This document shows, one piece after another, positions 37,709-47,088 of a DNA stretch of 64,000 nucleotides. The translations under genes were made by a program, and so were the position numbers. This DNA is from Lachnospiraceae bacterium (lineage in GTDB: Bacteria > Bacillota > Clostridia > Lachnospirales > Lachnospiraceae), in the NCBI GenBank assembly GCA_017434885.1, contig JAFSGE010000030.1, positions 124,001 to 188,000 on the forward strand. The letters are read 5' to 3'. The notes beneath the pieces were generated by a model. That model was not told where the DNA came from. It ran no database searches and was given only the letters and a program-made list of their open reading frames with translations. The stretch's first letter is position 1, and the number at the start of each line of letters is the position of its first letter.

Positions 37709-39388
37709 ATGCAGCTGACAGGTGCGGAAATTGTTGTAGAATGTTTAAAAGAGCAGGGAGTTGATACCGTTTTCGGTTATCCCGGCGGAACTATATTAAA
37801 TGTATATGATGCTTTGTATAAGCACAGTGATGAGATTAACCATATTCTGACCTCCCATGAACAGGGAGCAGCCCATGCAGCAGACGGATATGCGAGAGCA
37901 ACAGGAAAGGTTGGTGTGTGTCTGGCAACAAGCGGACCAGGAGCTACCAATCTGGTAACGGGAATTGCTACGGCATACATGGATTCTGTTCCCATGGTTG
38001 CCATTACCTGTAATGTTAACCTGCCCCTTCTGGGAAAAGATTCTTTTCAGGAGGTAGATATTGCCGGCGTAACCATGCCCATTACTAAACATGGTTATAT
38101 TGTAAAGGATGTTAATATTTTAGCAGATACTTTACGAAAAGCGTTTGCCATTGCAAAAACCGGAAGACCGGGTCCTGTATTGGTGGATATTACCAAGGAT
38201 GTAACCGCAAATAAATGTGAATTTGAAGCGGTAGCGCCGGCTGCGGCAGAAGTGTCCTGCAAATACACACAGGACGATATTGTTAAAGCGGTAGAACTTA
38301 TGAAAGCATCCAAAAAGCCCTACATTTATGTGGGTGGTGGTGCTGTGATTTCCGGTGCAAAAGAAGAAGTGCGTAAGCTTGCAGAACTTTTGGATGCACC
38401 TGTCTGTGACACTTTGATGGGAAAAGGCGTTATGGACGGACATAATGATGCATATACTGGTATGATTGGTATGCACGGAACCAAGACATCCAACTTGGGA
38501 GTCAGTGACTGTGACCTTTTGATTGCGTTGGGTGCAAGATTCTCTGACCGTGTAGTTGGTAATGCAGCAAAATTTGCAAGCGGTGCGAAGATTTTACATA
38601 TTGATATTGACGCGGCGGAAATTAATAAAAATATCCGTACAGATGCTTTTGTGGTAGGCGATTTGAAAGAAATTCTGCAAAAGATAAATGAGCAGCTTCC
38701 TAAGCAGGAACATTCTGAATGGATGGCGCATATAAAAGAGTTAAAAGAAAAATATCCGCTGAATTATGATAAGAACGGATTATCCTGTCCTTTTGTAATT
38801 GAAGAAATTGACAGGCTGACAGAGGGAAAAGCGGTAATTACCACAGATGTAGGACAGCATCAGATGTGGGCGGCACAGTATTATAAATACTCAGAACCCA
38901 GAACATTTTTATCCTCCGGCGGACTTGGAACCATGGGATACGGACTTGGCGCATGTATTGGCGCAAAGATGGGAAATCCTGACAAAATCTGTATCAATAT
39001 AGCAGGTGACGGATGCTTCCGTATGAACATGAACGAGCTTGCAACAGCAAGCCGTTATCAGATTCCCATTATTCAGGTGGTAATTAACAATCATGTACTC
39101 GGTATGGTAAGACAGTGGCAGACCCTGTTCTATGATAAACGTTATTCCCAGACAGTATTGGATGATGGCGTAGATTTCTGTATGGTTGCAAAGGGTCTTG
39201 GCTGTGAAGCAATCCGTGTTACTAAGAAAGAGGAAGTGGAAGATGCAATTAAAACAGCAATTTCCTTAAAGAAGCCGGTTCTCATCGAATGTGTAATTCC
39301 TGAGGATGACAAGGTATTTCCTATGGTACCCGCAGGTGCACCTATCAGCGATGTATTTGATGCGAAGGATTTAGAAGAATCAAAATAA
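37709..39388 (+). CDS. ilvB: Acetolactate synthase, catalytic (large) subunit
   Basis: 559 residues from ATG 37709, placed by GGGAGG; the longer frame starts inside ilvD. The enzyme is ThDP-dependent and condenses pyruvate to acetolactate. Motifs are FGYPGGTILNVYDALYK, TSHEQGAAHAADGYARATG (catalytic Glu), ATSGPGATNLVTGI, and the ThDP motif INIAGDGCFRMNMNELATA with NNHVLGMVRQWQ. The form and length fit the biosynthetic AHAS rather than the catabolic AlsS. The small regulatory subunit gene (ilvN/ilvH) does not follow; the next gene is an L,D-transpeptidase starting 1 nt later. Confidence 0.95.
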   Translation: MQLTGAEIVVECLKEQGVDTVFGYPGGTILNVYDALYKHSDEINHILTSHEQGAAHAADGYARATGKVGVCLATSGPGATNLVTGIATAYMDSVPMVAITCNVNLPLLGKDSFQEVDIAGVTMPITKHGYIVKDVNILADTLRKAFAIAKTGRPGPVLVDITKDVTANKCEFEAVAPAAAEVSCKYTQDDIVKAVELMKASKKPYIYVGGGAVISGAKEEVRKLAELLDAPVCDTLMGKGVMDGHNDAYTGMIGMHGTKTSNLGVSDCDLLIALGARFSDRVVGNAAKFASGAKILHIDIDAAEINKNIRTDAFVVGDLKEILQKINEQLPKQEHSEWMAHIKELKEKYPLNYDKNGLSCPFVIEEIDRLTEGKAVITTDVGQHQMWAAQYYKYSEPRTFLSSGGLGTMGYGLGACIGAKMGNPDKICINIAGDGCFRMNMNELATASRYQIPIIQVVINNHVLGMVRQWQTLFYDKRYSQTVLDDGVDFCMVAKGLGCEAIRVTKKEEVEDAIKTAISLKKPVLIECVIPEDDKVFPMVPAGAPISDVFDAKDLEESK

Positions 39389-39389
39389 C

Positions 39390-40793
39390 ATGAAAAAGAA
39401 AAACTTTTTTAAAGGCTGTTTGCTTGGCTTTGCCATTATTCTGTTATCCGTATTTGGGATGTATTTGGGACTTGCCTGTTATTACAGGGATGGATTTAGT
39501 TACGGAACATGGATTAACGGCGTATATTGTACAGGCAAAAGCCTGAATGAAGTAAATGAAGAATTGATAAAGCAATGTCATTATGAAGGACTTACCGTTA
39601 CAGGCAGTGACGGTAAGTCTTATACCGTATTACCGGAAGATGTGAATCTGACCTTTGACTATTCGGAAAGCCTGAAATACTACATGGAAAAGCAGAATGC
39701 CTATCTTTGGATTGATAATCTTACCGGAAACTGTGCAGAGGAAAATTTAGAACCCAAAGTCCAATACGATAAAGACATTTTGCTGCAGAAATTAGAGGAA
39801 GCAGGGATTCGGGAAGAAATACCGGAGAATGACCGAAGAATTATGATTTGCAAAGGAGAGGAAGGATACTATCTGCTCAATGAGCGTGTGCATGTTTTGG
39901 ATGTGATGAAAGCAAGAGAGTGTGTAATCAATGCCTTTGAGTCCTTTGAAACAAATCTTTCTTTGGAAGAAGCAGGATGTTACAAAGATTTGCCTTTGGA
40001 TGAGCCCATGAAAGAAACACTTATGCTTTGGGAAAAATTGTCTGAATATCAGGCGTGTAAGATTACATATCGATTCGGAGAGGAACTAATTCCTATTGAT
40101 GGCAGTGTGGTTTGTGATTTTCTTTTGTTGGATGAAAATGGGAATTTTGTTTGTGACGAGTCGGGAGAACTTTGTACAGATGAAGAAAAGGTGTATGCTT
40201 TTGTAGATAAACTGGCAGATGAATATGATACTGTAGGCGGTAAGCGGCAGTTTCAGACAACCAGAGGCGATGTGGTGACGGTTGAAGGCGGTATTTATGG
40301 TAATAAGATTGACCGGAAAGCGGAGAAAGAGTACCTTCTTGCTGCATTTTTGGAAAAGAAAGAAGAAATCCATGAGCCTTTTTATACCCAGTGGGCTAAA
40401 AAACAGGGAAAAGAAGATATCGGGGATACCTATATTGAAGTGGACATGACAAATCAGATGATGTATTACTATGTTGATGGTGTCCTGACAATTGAAACTC
40501 CTGTTGTTACGGGGAATACATCTTTAGGAAGAGGAACGCCCACCGGTACTAACTATGTTTATGCCAAGCAGAAAAACAGGGTTCTGCGGGGAAGAGATTA
40601 TGAGTCCTTTGTAAAATATTGGATTCCGGTAAATGGTGCCATTGGTATTCATGATGCATCATGGAGAAGTGAATATGGCGGTGAATTATACAAAACAGGA
40701 GGTTCTCACGGTTGTATTAATACACCGCTTACAGAAGTGAGTACTCTTTATGAGATGGTAGAAATAGGTACGCCTTGTATTATGTTTTACTAA
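39390..40793 (+). CDS. L,D-transpeptidase (YkuD) with peptidoglycan-binding region
   Basis: 467 residues. An N-terminal membrane helix (residues ~10-32) anchors the protein. A long alpha/beta region containing putative peptidoglycan-binding modules (about 40-330) precedes the YkuD catalytic domain (about 345-467). The catalytic stretch has IGIHDASWRS with the histidine and GGSHGCINTP with the nucleophilic cysteine, matching the HX14-17(S/T)HGC pattern. The enzyme makes 3-3 peptidoglycan cross-links or attaches ligands outside the membrane. The ATG lies one base after the ilvB stop, and no clear ribosome binding site is isolated from it, so translation may be coupled. Confidence 0.92.
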   Translation: MKKKNFFKGCLLGFAIILLSVFGMYLGLACYYRDGFSYGTWINGVYCTGKSLNEVNEELIKQCHYEGLTVTGSDGKSYTVLPEDVNLTFDYSESLKYYMEKQNAYLWIDNLTGNCAEENLEPKVQYDKDILLQKLEEAGIREEIPENDRRIMICKGEEGYYLLNERVHVLDVMKARECVINAFESFETNLSLEEAGCYKDLPLDEPMKETLMLWEKLSEYQACKITYRFGEELIPIDGSVVCDFLLLDENGNFVCDESGELCTDEEKVYAFVDKLADEYDTVGGKRQFQTTRGDVVTVEGGIYGNKIDRKAEKEYLLAAFLEKKEEIHEPFYTQWAKKQGKEDIGDTYIEVDMTNQMMYYYVDGVLTIETPVVTGNTSLGRGTPTGTNYVYAKQKNRVLRGRDYESFVKYWIPVNGAIGIHDASWRSEYGGELYKTGGSHGCINTPLTEVSTLYEMVEIGTPCIMFY

Positions 40794-40811
40794 TTTAATT
40801 CGCTAAAGTGG

Positions 40812-40840
40812 TTGACGAAAGTGTTAAATCGGTTTACAAT
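40812..40840 (+). promoter_or_regulatory. Strong sigma-A-type promoter for serC-serA
   Basis: TTGACG (40812-40817), 17-base spacer, TACAAT (40835-40840). It lies 46 nt before the GTG start of serC. Confidence 0.75.
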
Positions 40841-40886
40841 GGTTAAAGTTATGTTGAAAAAATTTCCACTATAGGAGGGAACAGAA

Positions 40887-41969
40887 GTGTCCAGAGTTTA
40901 CAATTTTTCAGCAGGTCCCGCAGTTTTACCTGAAGAAGTATTAAAAGAAGCTGCAGATGAAATGTTAGATTATAAAGGAACCGGAATGTCCGTAATGGAA
41001 ATGAGCCATCGTTCCAAGGCTTATGATACCATTATCAAAGAGGCAGAAGCAGACCTTAGAGAGCTGCTTTCCATTCCCGATAATTATAAAGTATTGTTCT
41101 TACAGGGCGGCGCAAGCCAGCAGTTTGCCATGGTTCCCATGAACCTGATGAAGAACAAGAAGGCAGCATATATCGTAACAGGACAGTGGGCTAAGAAGGC
41201 TTATCAGGAAGCTAAAATGTACGGTGAAGCGGTTGAGGTTGCTTCTTCTGCAGATAAGACTTTCTCTTATATTCCCGATTGCTCAGACCTTGATATTCCT
41301 GAGGATGCTGATTATGTGTATATTTGTGAAAACAACACCATTTACGGAACCAAGTTCAAAGAACTTCCCAATACAAAGGGACACATTTTGGTTTCCGACG
41401 TTTCATCCTGTTTCTTATCTGAACCCATGGATGTAAATAAGTATGGTTTGATTTATGGTGGTGTTCAGAAGAATATCGGACCTGCAGGTGTGGTAATTGC
41501 AATTATCAGAGAAGATCTGATTACAGAAGATGTACTTCCCGGAACTCCTACCATGTTAAAATACAAGATTCATGCTGACAATGAATCCTTATACAATACG
41601 CCTCCCGCATACGGTATTTACATCTGCGGTAAGGTATTCAAATGGATTAAGAAGCAGGGCGGACTTGCAGCAATGAAGGAATACAATGAAAAGAAAGCTA
41701 AAATTCTTTATGATTTCCTTGATGAAAGCAAGCTCTTTAGCGGAACTGTAAGAAAGGAAGACCGTTCCTTAATGAACGTACCTTTCGTAACAGGCAACGA
41801 AGAACTGGATGCGAAGTTTGTAAAGGAAGCAAAAGCAGCCGGCTTTGAAAACTTAAAGGGTCACAGAAGTGTAGGCGGTATGCGTGCAAGCATTTACAAC
41901 GCTATGCCTATCGAAGGTGTGGAGAAATTAGTTGAGTTTATGAAGAAATTTGAAGAGGAGAACGCATAA
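40887..41969 (+). CDS. serC: Phosphoserine aminotransferase
   Basis: 360 residues, starting with GTG at 40887 and preceded by AGGAGGG. MSRVYNFSAGPAVLPEEVL is the standard start. It transfers an amino group from glutamate to 3-phosphohydroxypyruvate using PLP. GGASQQFAMVPMNLM and GVQKNIGPAGV (PLP lysine) are diagnostic. GHRSVGGMRASIYNAMP near the C-terminus binds the phosphate. The gene overlaps nothing but ends one base before serA; both share the promoter at 40812. Codons are biased toward a restricted set, as in well-expressed genes. Confidence 0.97.
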   Translation: MSRVYNFSAGPAVLPEEVLKEAADEMLDYKGTGMSVMEMSHRSKAYDTIIKEAEADLRELLSIPDNYKVLFLQGGASQQFAMVPMNLMKNKKAAYIVTGQWAKKAYQEAKMYGEAVEVASSADKTFSYIPDCSDLDIPEDADYVYICENNTIYGTKFKELPNTKGHILVSDVSSCFLSEPMDVNKYGLIYGGVQKNIGPAGVVIAIIREDLITEDVLPGTPTMLKYKIHADNESLYNTPPAYGIYICGKVFKWIKKQGGLAAMKEYNEKKAKILYDFLDESKLFSGTVRKEDRSLMNVPFVTGNEELDAKFVKEAKAAGFENLKGHRSVGGMRASIYNAMPIEGVEKLVEFMKKFEEENA

Positions 41970-41970
41970 T

Positions 41971-43134
41971 ATGTTTAAATATCATTGCTTAAATCCGATT
42001 GCCCATATCGGTTTAAAAAGATTTAATGAAAATTACACAAGAACAGACGATGTGAATGAAGCAGAAGGTATCTTAGTGCGTAGTGCTTCCATGCATGAAA
42101 TGGAACTGAGCGATAACCTGCTTGCAGTTGCAAGAGCAGGTGCGGGAGTTAACAATATTCCTCTTGATAAATGCGCTGAAAAGGGTATCGTAGTGTTCAA
42201 CACACCCGGTGCTAATGCTAACGGTGTAAAGGAACTTGTAATTGCAGGTATGCTACTGGCATCCCGTGATGTAATCGGTGGTGTGGAATGGGTAAAATCT
42301 GCAAAGGATGATGCAGATATTGCAAAAGCTGCCGAAAAGGAAAAGAAGAAATTTGCAGGTACCGAAATTGCAGGCAAGAAGCTTGGTATCATCGGTCTTG
42401 GAGCTATCGGTGGTAAGGTAGCAAATGCGGCTGTTAATTTAGGTATGGAAGTATATGGCTATGACCCTTATGTTTCCGTTGACGCTGCATGGAATTTAAG
42501 CCGTGCCGTAAAACATGTGCTTCATGTAGAAGAAATTTATGAGGAATGTGATTTTATTACCATTCATGTTCCTGCACTTCCTCAGACAAAGGGAACCATT
42601 AACGCAGATGCAATTTCCCTGATGAAAGACGGCGTAATCATTTTGAACTTTGCCCGTGACGTGCTGTGTAATGAAGAGGATATTTTGAACGGCATTGCTT
42701 CCGGAAAAATCCGTAAGTATGTTACAGACTTCCCGAATACAACAACAGCAGGTAAGGAAGGATGTATTGTAATTCCCCATCTTGGCGCTTCTACAGAAGA
42801 GTCAGAAGACAACTGTGCAGTTATGGCAGTAAAGGAATTAAAGAATTACCTTGAGAACGGAAATATTATTAATTCCGTAAACTTCCCCAGCTGTGATATG
42901 GGAGTTTGTTCTCAGGCAGGTCGTATTGCAATTTTCCACAAGAATACAGCCAATATGATTACTAAGTTTACTGCATGCTTTGGTGATGAAGGAATCAATA
43001 TTACCGATATGATGAATAAGTCCAGAGGTGAAGTTGCTTATACCATGATGGATCTTGAGAAGCCTGCTGAAAAGGCTATGATTGAAAAGTTAGCATCAAT
43101 TGAAGGCGTACTCAGAGTAAGAGTAGTAAAATAA
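41971..43134 (+). CDS. serA: D-3-phosphoglycerate dehydrogenase
   Basis: 387 residues from ATG 41971 (GAAGAGGAG upstream). It oxidises 3-phosphoglycerate with NAD+, the first step of serine synthesis. The Rossmann motif KLGIIGLGAIGGKVANAAVNLG is near residue 130. FNTPGANANGVKELV and the catalytic HLGASTEESEDN histidine region (IPHLGASTEE) are present. The C-terminal ~70 residues form an ACT-type domain (TKFTACFGDEGINITDMMNKS), typical of short-form enzymes. It ends in a bidirectional terminator shared with the convergent small gene. Confidence 0.95.
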   Translation: MFKYHCLNPIAHIGLKRFNENYTRTDDVNEAEGILVRSASMHEMELSDNLLAVARAGAGVNNIPLDKCAEKGIVVFNTPGANANGVKELVIAGMLLASRDVIGGVEWVKSAKDDADIAKAAEKEKKKFAGTEIAGKKLGIIGLGAIGGKVANAAVNLGMEVYGYDPYVSVDAAWNLSRAVKHVLHVEEIYEECDFITIHVPALPQTKGTINADAISLMKDGVIILNFARDVLCNEEDILNGIASGKIRKYVTDFPNTTTAGKEGCIVIPHLGASTEESEDNCAVMAVKELKNYLENGNIINSVNFPSCDMGVCSQAGRIAIFHKNTANMITKFTACFGDEGINITDMMNKSRGEVAYTMMDLEKPAEKAMIEKLASIEGVLRVRVVK

Positions 43135-43170
43135 TTTTGTGAAATAATGTCACGAAAGATACATAAGATA

Positions 43171-43199
43171 AAAGGACGACATGCCGTCGTCCTTTTTCA
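43171..43199. terminator. Bidirectional terminator between serA and the small minus-strand gene
   Basis: Perfect ten-base stem (43171-43180 with 43186-43195) with A-rich 5' flank and TTTTT 3' flank, so it can stop transcription from either side. Confidence 0.9.
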
Positions 43200-43210
43200 T
43201 ATATCAATAT

Positions 43211-43510
43211 TTATTTGAATTCCATAACACCCAAATCATGCATGTCAGCTTTGAAACGTTGATCGCGTTTGGCAGCTACCAGACTTGCCACATCCATATA
43301 TTTGATGAAGACATCTTCCAAAGCCATACCGCGTTCCTTCGCAATTTCTTCCATAACAGGTTTTAATTTCTCGAGCTGTTCGGAAATGCGAACCTTCTGA
43401 GGGTCGATGTCCCCCATCACCTGTTCGGAGTAAGTGCTGATTTTGGTAAAAAGCTCTTTGTCGTTATCGTCTAAAAAGTTAAGGTCCTGAGGTTTGAATT
43501 TTTCGTACAT
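43211..43510 (-). CDS. Unknown small soluble protein
   Basis: 99 residues on the complement, start ATG at 43510 with AAAGGATG upstream. The sequence is mostly helical and charged, with no membrane segment and no cysteine. Segments include DLNFLDDNDKELFTKISTYSEQ and SEQLEKLKPVMEEIAKERGM. I do not recognise a family. It has a good terminator, a ribosome binding site, and coding-like composition, so it is likely a real gene. It is convergent with serA and divergent from glgB. Confidence 0.65.
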   Translation of the reverse strand: MYEKFKPQDLNFLDDNDKELFTKISTYSEQVMGDIDPQKVRISEQLEKLKPVMEEIAKERGMALEDVFIKYMDVASLVAAKRDQRFKADMHDLGVMEFK

Positions 43511-43540
43511 AATGTCACATCCTTTATTGTTGTTTTAATG

Positions 43541-43640
43541 TCGCTTCGCGTCGCTTGTTTGTTTGCGAAAAACTCGCAAATTCGTGCTGTTGCGCTCGGC
43601 GTTTGCTGCGCAGACATTTGCGCTATTACATTTTAACACT
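43541..43640. other. GC-rich hairpin cluster upstream of glgB
   Basis: In the 204-nt region between two divergent genes a run of short GC-rich inverted repeats occurs: TTTGCGA/TCGCAAA (43562-43568 with 43574-43580) and TGCGC/GCGCA around 43590-43612. The cluster stands out against the AT-rich surroundings. No gene is seen in this stretch. Confidence 0.5.
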
Positions 43641-43646
43641 TGGCGC

Positions 43647-43675
43647 TTGTGCTGTATAGAGTTCTTTGATAAAAT
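43647..43675 (+). promoter_or_regulatory. Possible promoter for glgB
   Basis: TTGTGC (43647-43652), 17-base spacer, TAAAAT (43670-43675), 40 nt before the ATG at 43715. The boxes are only moderately good. Confidence 0.35.
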
Positions 43676-43714
43676 ATTCTTATAAAAATTTTGTAAAAAG
43701 AAAAGAGGGAATCC

Positions 43715-46156
43715 ATGGATAACAAATTATATAAGCTGATGAACTGGCCCAGAATTGAAGGGATTATTTATTCCGAAGAGAGCAATCCCCATGAAATTTT
43801 AGGCCCTCATATAACCGGAAAAAGTGTTCTGTTCCAGACATTCTGGCCGGAAGCGGAAAAGGTAAATCTTGTCATTGACGGCAAAAAGAAAAAGATGGAA
43901 CAGGTAGATGATGCCGGATTTTTTGCATGTCTTGTAGGTGGTAAAATACCGGAAAACTATGAATATGAGGTGATTTATTCCGGTACGGAACCGATAATGC
44001 GCAAAGATGCTTACCGCTATCATGTCGGACTTACAGACAAAGATATCGACAAGTTAAATGCAGGTATTCATTATACTGCTTATGAAAAATTAGGTGCGCA
44101 TCCGATGACCGTAGACGGCGTGGAGGGTACTTTCTTTGCTGTGTGGGCGCCAAATGCTGTGCGTGTCAGCGTAGTAGGTGATTTTAACAGTTGGGATGGC
44201 AGAATCCACCAGATGAAAAAGAATGAAAAGGGTGGCGTGTTTGAACTTTTTGTTCCTGATGTAAAGCCCGGAGAATGTTACAAATATGAAATAAAATCAA
44301 AGGGAGATAATATTTGCCTGAAAGCAGACCCCTATGCGTTTGGACAGCAGCTTCGTCCCGACACTGCATCTGTAGTCAGAGATATTTCCTACGAATGGAA
44401 GGATGGAGTCTGGATGAAAGAACGTGTGAAGAAACAGACAAAGAATGCCCCTGTCAGCGTATATGAAATATATCTTGGTTCCTTCCTCAGAGATAAAGAA
44501 ACAGGTGGCTTTGTCAACTACAGGGAGCTGGCGCCTGCTATCGCAGATTATGTAAAAGAAATGGGATATACTCATGTGGAGTTGATGCCGGTTATGGAAC
44601 ATCCTCTTGACGCGTCCTGGGGGTATCAGGTAATCGGATATTATGCACCTACTGCAAGATACGGAACAGCAGAAGATTTTATGTATTTTGTGGATACCCT
44701 GCATCAGGCGGGAATCGGTGTGATTCTTGACTGGGTACCTGCGCATTTCCCCAGAGATACATATGGACTTTCCAATTTTGACGGTACATGCCTTTACGAG
44801 CATTTAGATCCCAGAAAGGGTAGTCATCCTCACTGGGGAACATTAATTTACAACTACGGAAGACCGCAGGTGTCTAATTACCTGATTGCCAATGCGCTTT
44901 ACTGGGTAGAGCAGTATCATGCAGACGGAATCCGTATGGATGCTGTTGCATCTATGCTTTATCTTGACTATGGTAAGCAGGATGGAGAGTGGGTTGCTAA
45001 TATTTATGGCGGTAATGAAAATCTGGAAGCGGTCGAATTTTTGAAGCATTTGAATTCTATCATGAAAAAACGTAATCCCGGTGTTTATATGATTGCAGAG
45101 GAATCTACAGCATGGCCGAAGATTACCGGCGATTTGGAAGATGACGGTCTGGGATTTGACTTGAAGTGGAACATGGGATTGATGAATGATTATCTCGGAT
45201 ATATCAGTTATGACCCTTATTTCCGTGCTCATCATCACAATGAACTGACTTTTAGTATGATTTATCAGTACAGCGAGAATTTTATGAATGTATTTTCACA
45301 TGATGAAGTGGTACATGGTAAATCTACCATGATAGGGAAAATGCCCGGCATGACGGAAGATAAATTTGCAAATTTAAGACTTACATATGGTTATATGATG
45401 ACACATCCCGGAAAGAAACTTCTTTTCATGGGACAGGATATTGGTGAGTTCAAAGAATTTGATGAGTCCAGACAGACGGAGTGGAGTCTGACACAATATG
45501 ACGAGCATAAAGGTATTCAGATGCTTGTAAAGGATTTGAATACGCTTTACAGTGACAAACCTGCTCTTTATGCAAAAGATACCACATGGGAAGGCTTCGA
45601 GTGGATTAATTGTATTTCTCATGAAACTTGTACAGTTTCTTATATTCGTAAGGCGGACAGAGAGGAAGATACTCTTCTTGTGATTGCTAATTTCTCCGGT
45701 GTAGAGCAGGAGCTTATGGTAGGGGTACCTTATGAAGGAAAGTATAAAGAACTGTTAAATACAGACAATAAAAAGTATGGTGGTAACAGTGGCGCGCAGA
45801 CCAAGGCAAATGTCACAGCAGAGGAAGAAACTGACGGCAGACCTTATGGTGTCGGTGTTAAGATTGCGCCGTTATCGTTGGTGATTTACGGTTACGTTCC
45901 TTTTACCGAAAAAGAAAAGCAGGAAATTGCCAGAAGAAAAGCAGAGGAAGCAGCAAGAAAAGCGGCGAGAGAAGCAGAGGAAAAGGCGGCAAAAGCAAGA
46001 GAGGAAGCTCTTGAAGCGCAGAGATTGGCAGAAGAGGCTGTAAAAGTAGCAAAAGAAGCTGAAAAAAGCGCAAAGGAAGCAGAGAAAAAAGCGGCAAAAG
46101 AACTTGAAACTGTGAAGAAAATGGAAGCAGAGCGCAGTAAGAAGGAGCAGAAATAA
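43715..46156 (+). CDS. glgB: 1,4-alpha-glucan branching enzyme with C-terminal charged coiled-coil extension
   Basis: 813 residues. It introduces alpha-1,6 branches into glycogen. The first ~125 residues form an N-terminal module, then a CBM48 domain (VEGTFFAVWAPNAVRVSVVGDFN). The GH13 barrel includes the nucleophile region DGIRMDAVASML, the acid/base YMIAEESTAWP and the third carboxylate FSHDEVVHGK. The enzyme proper ends near residue 728 (LVIYGYVPF). About 85 further residues are almost only Ala, Glu, Lys and Arg, with a strong coiled-coil pattern (EKEKQEIARRKAEEAARKAA...). That tail is absent from typical branching enzymes of about 640-730 residues and suggests an attachment or oligomerisation function. 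The mscS gene starts 1 nt after. Confidence 0.93.
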   Translation: MDNKLYKLMNWPRIEGIIYSEESNPHEILGPHITGKSVLFQTFWPEAEKVNLVIDGKKKKMEQVDDAGFFACLVGGKIPENYEYEVIYSGTEPIMRKDAYRYHVGLTDKDIDKLNAGIHYTAYEKLGAHPMTVDGVEGTFFAVWAPNAVRVSVVGDFNSWDGRIHQMKKNEKGGVFELFVPDVKPGECYKYEIKSKGDNICLKADPYAFGQQLRPDTASVVRDISYEWKDGVWMKERVKKQTKNAPVSVYEIYLGSFLRDKETGGFVNYRELAPAIADYVKEMGYTHVELMPVMEHPLDASWGYQVIGYYAPTARYGTAEDFMYFVDTLHQAGIGVILDWVPAHFPRDTYGLSNFDGTCLYEHLDPRKGSHPHWGTLIYNYGRPQVSNYLIANALYWVEQYHADGIRMDAVASMLYLDYGKQDGEWVANIYGGNENLEAVEFLKHLNSIMKKRNPGVYMIAEESTAWPKITGDLEDDGLGFDLKWNMGLMNDYLGYISYDPYFRAHHHNELTFSMIYQYSENFMNVFSHDEVVHGKSTMIGKMPGMTEDKFANLRLTYGYMMTHPGKKLLFMGQDIGEFKEFDESRQTEWSLTQYDEHKGIQMLVKDLNTLYSDKPALYAKDTTWEGFEWINCISHETCTVSYIRKADREEDTLLVIANFSGVEQELMVGVPYEGKYKELLNTDNKKYGGNSGAQTKANVTAEEETDGRPYGVGVKIAPLSLVIYGYVPFTEKEKQEIARRKAEEAARKAAREAEEKAAKAREEALEAQRLAEEAVKVAKEAEKSAKEAEKKAAKELETVKKMEAERSKKEQK

Positions 46157-46999
46157 ATGAGCACGACAAAAATAGAAGCGGGCGTGATAGAGACATTTTT
46201 GAATGAATTACCCGGAAAAATATTTGATTTGGGAATTCGTATTGTGCTTGCTGTATTGATTCTTCTTATGGGAGCGCAACTGATTAAGCTGGTCAGAAAA
46301 ATATTAAAGCGTCTGTTGCGAAAAAGTCGTGTGGATGAAAGTGCGGTAAGGTTCATCGATTCCTTTGCCAAATATGCATTATACTTTTTACTGATTATTA
46401 TGGTGGCATCCTGGATGGGTGTGGATGCGGCAAGTATCATTGCCCTTCTGGGCTCGGCCGGTGTGGCAATCGGTCTTGCCGTACAGGGAAGTCTCAGTAA
46501 TTTTGCAGGCGGCGTACTGATTTTGATTTTAAAGCCATTTTCCCTGGGTGATTATATTAAGGACGGACAGGGAAATGAAGGGACTGTAAGTGCCATTGAC
46601 GTGTTCTATACACATCTGCGGACACCTGATAATAAAGCCATTGTGTTGCCTAACGGTACTTTAGCAAACGGTTGCATTACCAACTATACCGAATGTAAAA
46701 ACAGAAGATTGGATATTCCGGTGTCAATAGCTTACAAAGAAGATATCCGAAGTGTAAAAAAGGTGTTGGAACAGGTACTTTCCGAAGAAACGGCAGTTCA
46801 GCCGGATTTGGAGAAGCTTGTTTTTGTAGATACGTTGGCAGAGAGTGCGGTGACTCTGAATGTCAGATGTTGGGTGCCTACAGAACTTTACTGGGAAGTA
46901 AAGTGGCGTCTTACCGAAAATATTAAGTATGCGCTCGATGACGCAGGAATCAGCATTCCTTATCCGCAGCTGGATGTGCATGTGGATGGAAATGCATAA
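46157..46999 (+). CDS. MscS-family mechanosensitive channel
   Basis: 280 residues. Three membrane helices (about 20-42, 70-90, 95-127) are followed by a soluble beta/alpha C-terminal part. The pore helix GSAGVAIGLAVQGSLSNFAGG and the following GVLILILKPFSLGDYI are the MscS signature. LPNGTLANGCITNYTE matches the beta domain. It opens at high membrane tension to release osmolytes. The start lies directly after glgB, with AGGAG near the end of that gene. It is the only gene in the transcript besides glgB before tRNA-Thr. Confidence 0.93.
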   Translation: MSTTKIEAGVIETFLNELPGKIFDLGIRIVLAVLILLMGAQLIKLVRKILKRLLRKSRVDESAVRFIDSFAKYALYFLLIIMVASWMGVDAASIIALLGSAGVAIGLAVQGSLSNFAGGVLILILKPFSLGDYIKDGQGNEGTVSAIDVFYTHLRTPDNKAIVLPNGTLANGCITNYTECKNRRLDIPVSIAYKEDIRSVKKVLEQVLSEETAVQPDLEKLVFVDTLAESAVTLNVRCWVPTELYWEVKWRLTENIKYALDDAGISIPYPQLDVHVDGNA

Positions 47000-47088
47000 A
47001 AATATTTGGTATAACAATGTGAAGTGACAGCTAAAATAACACTTGCCAAAAGCGAGGGTTAACGTTATAATATTTTTTGTTGTAACAA

